From: an uncultured Prevotella sp.
Lineage (GTDB): Bacteria > Bacteroidota > Bacteroidia > Bacteroidales > Bacteroidaceae
NCBI GenBank assembly: GCA_900553155.1
Contig: USCM01000079.1
Location: 1 to 7,853 of the forward strand
Reading direction: 5' to 3'
Length of the DNA: 7,853 nt
The notes under the pieces are model-generated. The model saw only the letters and a program-made list of their open reading frames with translations, did no database searches and had not been told where the DNA came from. Shown here piece by piece: positions 5,430 through 7,853 of this stretch. How positions within the stretch are numbered: the stretch's first letter is position 1; each line of letters begins with the position of its first letter. A program made the translations under genes and the position numbers.

Positions 5430-6125
5430 ATGTTTTCTAAGTATACCATACTGTCCTTAGCCCTCGGCTCACCCGCCGTGGCATCAGCACAAGCCTACTT
5501 CGACGTGATGCCGCTAACATGCACCGAGAAGCAGGGAGGCACCGTGTACAATGCTGCGGTCGACTTTCCGGTAGGAGGCGACGCAGCAGTGGTGCGCAAC
5601 GCAAAGAAGTGGATAGGCGAAGTGCTTATGTCGGATGCCGACATGCCCGAGGTATCGATGTCAACAATGTCTACCGACGACTTCGGCAAGCTGCTCGACG
5701 CTGTGGCTAAAGACTTTGTGAAAAACAACGAAGGCTCGCGCCGGCGCGTGGAGATAACGTGGATGTATGAGGACCCGACGTGCGTGACGTACGAGGCTGT
5801 AACCACCGACCGCGACTCGGTAGACTGGTCGACAACGAGCGTGGCGTGCTTCTCCAAGCGCGACGGCCATAGAGTGGGCGCCAACGAGATATTTGGCTGC
5901 GACGAGGCACAAATAAAGCGTCTTATGTGGCAATACCGCGGCAACCTGCACATGGAGGTGGCACAGGCCGACGACCTATACGTGGGCGAGTGTGGATTTA
6001 TAGACGGATGGGTGCTCGTGGTAGGTCCGGCACAAGGCACGTCCGGCGCCGCGTACAGGCTGAGATACCCCGAAATAGAACAATGGCTAAAGAAGCCCCA
6101 AAGCGACGGCTACCTGGCACGCTAA
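5430..6125 (+). CDS. Putative exported protein, weakly DUF3298/RsiV-like
   Basis: A 231-residue protein that I do not recognise by name. It begins with a short signal peptide: K4, a hydrophobic run over about 5-20, and a likely type I cleavage after the AQA at 20-22. No lipobox cysteine and no later membrane segment are visible, so the mature protein is probably periplasmic or secreted. The mature part has an N-terminal half with acidic helices (83-100), a strand pair (RRVEITWMYED, CVTYEAVTT) and FSKRDGHRVGANEIFG (141-156). The last resembles the strand-turn 'tGk.l.l.dlF' pattern of DUF3298 proteins. The C-terminal stretch VGPAQGTSGAAYRLRYPEIEQWL (198-220) resembles the end of that fold. Five cysteines (31, 118, 140, 157, 188) remain after cleavage. 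It stands alone with its own promoter, in the same orientation as its neighbours but not in an operon. The ATG at 5430 is chosen because it gives the signal peptide and fits the promoter. The fold assignment is tentative; that it is a real gene is much surer. Confidence 0.8.
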   Translation: MFSKYTILSLALGSPAVASAQAYFDVMPLTCTEKQGGTVYNAAVDFPVGGDAAVVRNAKKWIGEVLMSDADMPEVSMSTMSTDDFGKLLDAVAKDFVKNNEGSRRRVEITWMYEDPTCVTYEAVTTDRDSVDWSTTSVACFSKRDGHRVGANEIFGCDEAQIKRLMWQYRGNLHMEVAQADDLYVGECGFIDGWVLVVGPAQGTSGAAYRLRYPEIEQWLKKPQSDGYLAR

Positions 6126-6184
6126 ACCTGCAAAGACCGCGCTGCGAAACAGGCACGCCAAAAACGCCGCAAGCCTTTGCTAAT

Positions 6185-6209
6185 AAGCTGGTTTCATTAT
6201 AGCTTTTTT
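6185..6209 (+). terminator. Weak candidate terminator after the exported protein gene
   Basis: AAGCT (6185-6189) can pair with AGCTT (6201-6205), extendable by one G-U pair, and a run of six T covers 6204-6209. The stem is short and A/T-rich with a long loop, and TAAT/ATTA pairing competes with it. Position and T run fit a terminator about 60 nt past the stop, but the hairpin is weak. Transcription may continue into gyrB. Confidence 0.35.
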
Positions 6210-6220
6210 ACCATTAAAAA

Positions 6221-6252
6221 TTTCATCAAGTCACGAAAAATTAGTACTTTTG
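6221..6252 (+). promoter_or_regulatory. Bacteroidetes-type promoter for gyrB
   Basis: The -7 element TACTTTTG at 6245-6252 fits TAnnTTTG exactly. The -33 position holds TTTC (6221-6224), one base off TTTG, 20 nt upstream. Transcription would start near 6258, giving a leader of about 20 nt before the gyrB ATG. The promoter lies in an A/T-rich patch, as expected. Confidence 0.7.
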
Positions 6253-6277
6253 TACACTAAACATCGAATATAGCATA

Positions 6278-7853
6278 ATGGCAGAAATACAGAAAACCGA
6301 GAGCAACTACTCGGCAAGTAATATCCAAGTTCTTGAAGGACTTGAGGCAGTGCGCAAGCGCCCTGCGATGTACATCGGCGACATAAGCGAGAAGGGACTT
6401 CACCACCTCGTAAACGAGACAGTGGACAACTCTATCGACGAGGCTATGGCTGGCTATTGCTCGCACATCGAGGTTACCATCAACGAGGACGAGTCGATAA
6501 CCGTACAAGACAACGGCCGTGGTATTCCGGTAGACGAGCACAAGAAGCTGCACAAGTCGGCTCTTGAGGTTGTTATGACCGTGCTGCACGCCGGCGGCAA
6601 GTTTGACAAAGGCTCTTACAAGGTCAGCGGCGGTCTGCATGGTGTGGGCGTGAGCTGTGTAAACGCTCTGTCAACACACATGAAGTCGCAGGTGTTCCGC
6701 GACGGCAAGATATATCAGCAGGAGTACGAGAAGGGCAAGCCGCTCTACCCCGTGAAGGTAGTAGGCGAGACCGACCTGCGAGGCACACGCCAGCAGTTCT
6801 GGCCCGACCCCACCATATTCACCACCACCCACTACCAGTGGGACATCGTGGCACGCCGTATGCGCGAGCTTGCCTTCCTTAACGCAGGCATCAAGATAAC
6901 CCTTCGCGACCTTCGTCCCAACGAGGAAGGCAAGACACGCGAGGAGGTGTTCCATGCCAAGGACGGACTGAAGGAGTTTGTGCGCTACGTCGACCGTCAC
7001 CGCACCCACCTCTTCGACGACGTTATCTACCTCAAGACAGAGAAGCAGGGCTTCCCTATAGAGGTTGCCATAATGTACAACACCGACTACTCGGAGAACA
7101 TCCACTCGTACGTCAACAACATCAACACCATAGAAGGCGGTACACACCTCACTGGTTTCCGTGCTGCCCTCACACGTACGTTGAAGGCTTATGCCGACAA
7201 CGACCCCGTTATATCAAAGCAGATAGAGAAGGCAAAGATCGAGATTGCGGGCGAGGACTTCCGCGAGGGTCTTACAGCTGTTATCTCTATAAAGGTGGCT
7301 GAGCCGCAGTTTGAGGGTCAGACCAAGACCAAGCTGGGCAACAGCGAGGTGGCAGGTGCCGTGCAACAGGCTGTGGGAGAGGCTCTTACCAACTATCTGG
7401 AGGAGAACCCGAAGGAGGCAAAGATGATTTGCGACAAGGTTATTCTTGCCGCCACAGCACGTATCGCGGCACGCAAGGCACGCGAGAGCGTACAGCGCAA
7501 GAACCCGCTTACGGGCGGCGGACTGCCCGGCAAGCTTGCCGACTGCTCTAACCGCGACCCTAAGAAGTGCGAGATATTCCTCGTCGAGGGTGACTCTGCG
7601 GGCGGCTCGGCAAAGCAGGGACGCGACCGCTACACACAGGCTATCCTGCCGTTGCGCGGCAAGATTCTGAACGTGGAGAAGGTGATGTGGCACAAGGTGT
7701 TCGAGTCGGAGTCGGTAATGAACATCATCCAGAGCATCGGCGTACGCTTCGGCGTAGAGGGTGAGGACGACAAGGAGGCGAACATCGACAAGCTGCGCTA
7801 CGACAAGATTATCATCATGACCGATGCCGACGTCGATGGTTCTCACATCGACA
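6278..7853 (+). CDS. gyrB: DNA gyrase subunit B, 3' end beyond the window
   Basis: The first 525 residues of GyrB, the ATPase subunit that works with GyrA to supercoil DNA; the reading frame is open at the window edge. The GHKL ATPase domain shows E47 (the catalytic glutamate, E. coli E42) and N51 in ETVDNSIDEA, then D78, R81 and G82 in QDNGRGIP. GGLHGVG lies at 118-124. In the transducer domain QTK (348-350) supplies K350, the equivalent of E. coli K337. The TOPRIM domain has EGDSAGGSAKQGR (437-449), PLRGKILNVEK (458-468) and MTDADVDGSH (514-523), with metal-binding E437, D516 and D518. QGRDR in the TOPRIM motif and the strong GyrB-like context favour GyrB over ParE, which usually has QAR there. 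The start at 6278 gives the usual short N-terminal lead before the YSASNIQVLEGLEAVRKRPAM-type block and sits downstream of a good promoter. The missing part should be about 120-130 residues, based on typical family length. Confidence 0.96.
   Translation, partial: MAEIQKTESNYSASNIQVLEGLEAVRKRPAMYIGDISEKGLHHLVNETVDNSIDEAMAGYCSHIEVTINEDESITVQDNGRGIPVDEHKKLHKSALEVVMTVLHAGGKFDKGSYKVSGGLHGVGVSCVNALSTHMKSQVFRDGKIYQQEYEKGKPLYPVKVVGETDLRGTRQQFWPDPTIFTTTHYQWDIVARRMRELAFLNAGIKITLRDLRPNEEGKTREEVFHAKDGLKEFVRYVDRHRTHLFDDVIYLKTEKQGFPIEVAIMYNTDYSENIHSYVNNINTIEGGTHLTGFRAALTRTLKAYADNDPVISKQIEKAKIEIAGEDFREGLTAVISIKVAEPQFEGQTKTKLGNSEVAGAVQQAVGEALTNYLEENPKEAKMICDKVILAATARIAARKARESVQRKNPLTGGGLPGKLADCSNRDPKKCEIFLVEGDSAGGSAKQGRDRYTQAILPLRGKILNVEKVMWHKVFESESVMNIIQSIGVRFGVEGEDDKEANIDKLRYDKIIIMTDADVDGSHID

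Noticed and set aside
5495..6040. A 181-codon frame on the - strand opposite the exported protein gene
   Set aside because: The + strand gene has a matching promoter, a signal peptide and plausible protein composition. The - strand product is Ser/Thr/Arg-rich with no recognisable pattern.
7214..7846. A 210-codon - strand frame opposite gyrB
   Set aside because: It is antisense to the highly conserved GyrB transducer and TOPRIM region, and its Leu/Val/Arg-rich product is a by-product of that coding sequence.
6278..7853. ParE (topoisomerase IV subunit B) instead of GyrB
   Set aside because: The TOPRIM motif reads SAKQGRDR rather than the usual ParE SAKQAR, and PLRGKILNVEK with the following residues fits GyrB better. 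A full-length comparison would settle it.

Overview
The window is a piece of chromosome from a bacterium of the phylum Bacteroidota, most likely Bacteroidales and plausibly a Prevotella relative. Three things point there. The promoter-like sites fit the Bacteroidetes pattern TTTG / about 19-20 nt / TAnnTTTG. The starts have A-rich leaders without Shine-Dalgarno sequences. RimP, IF-2 and GyrB also have the sequence style of that group. The lineage is inferred from memory of these families, not from a search.

Positions 1-4910 hold a translation and transcription operon, rimP-nusA-infB, all on the + strand. A -7-type promoter element lies at 5-12 and is followed directly by a terminator-like hairpin (26-58) in the rimP leader. 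rimP (77-544) and nusA (548-1810) are 3 nt apart. A 166-nt structured spacer separates nusA from infB (1977-4835). A strong intrinsic terminator (4871-4908) closes the operon. RimP matures the 30S subunit, NusA controls RNA polymerase pausing, termination and antitermination, and IF-2 places initiator tRNA on the ribosome. This gene order is conserved across bacteria.

Positions 4911-5365 contain no credible gene but are rich in repeats. There is a 22-bp head-to-tail array (four near-identical copies and two decayed ones), six occurrences of the octamer ATCTGNCA on both strands, and an 11-bp inverted repeat whose arms flank the array. This is the least explained part of the window.

Positions 5366-6125 hold a single gene with its own good Bacteroidetes-type promoter. 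It encodes a small exported protein with weak resemblance to the DUF3298/RsiV-like fold. From 6278 to the window edge lies gyrB, the DNA gyrase ATPase subunit, also with its own promoter. It is cut by the window end inside the TOPRIM domain.

Overall this is mainly housekeeping sequence. I see no clear new multi-gene system. The points worth a second look are the possible attenuator ahead of rimP, the repeat-filled spacer, and the orphan exported protein.
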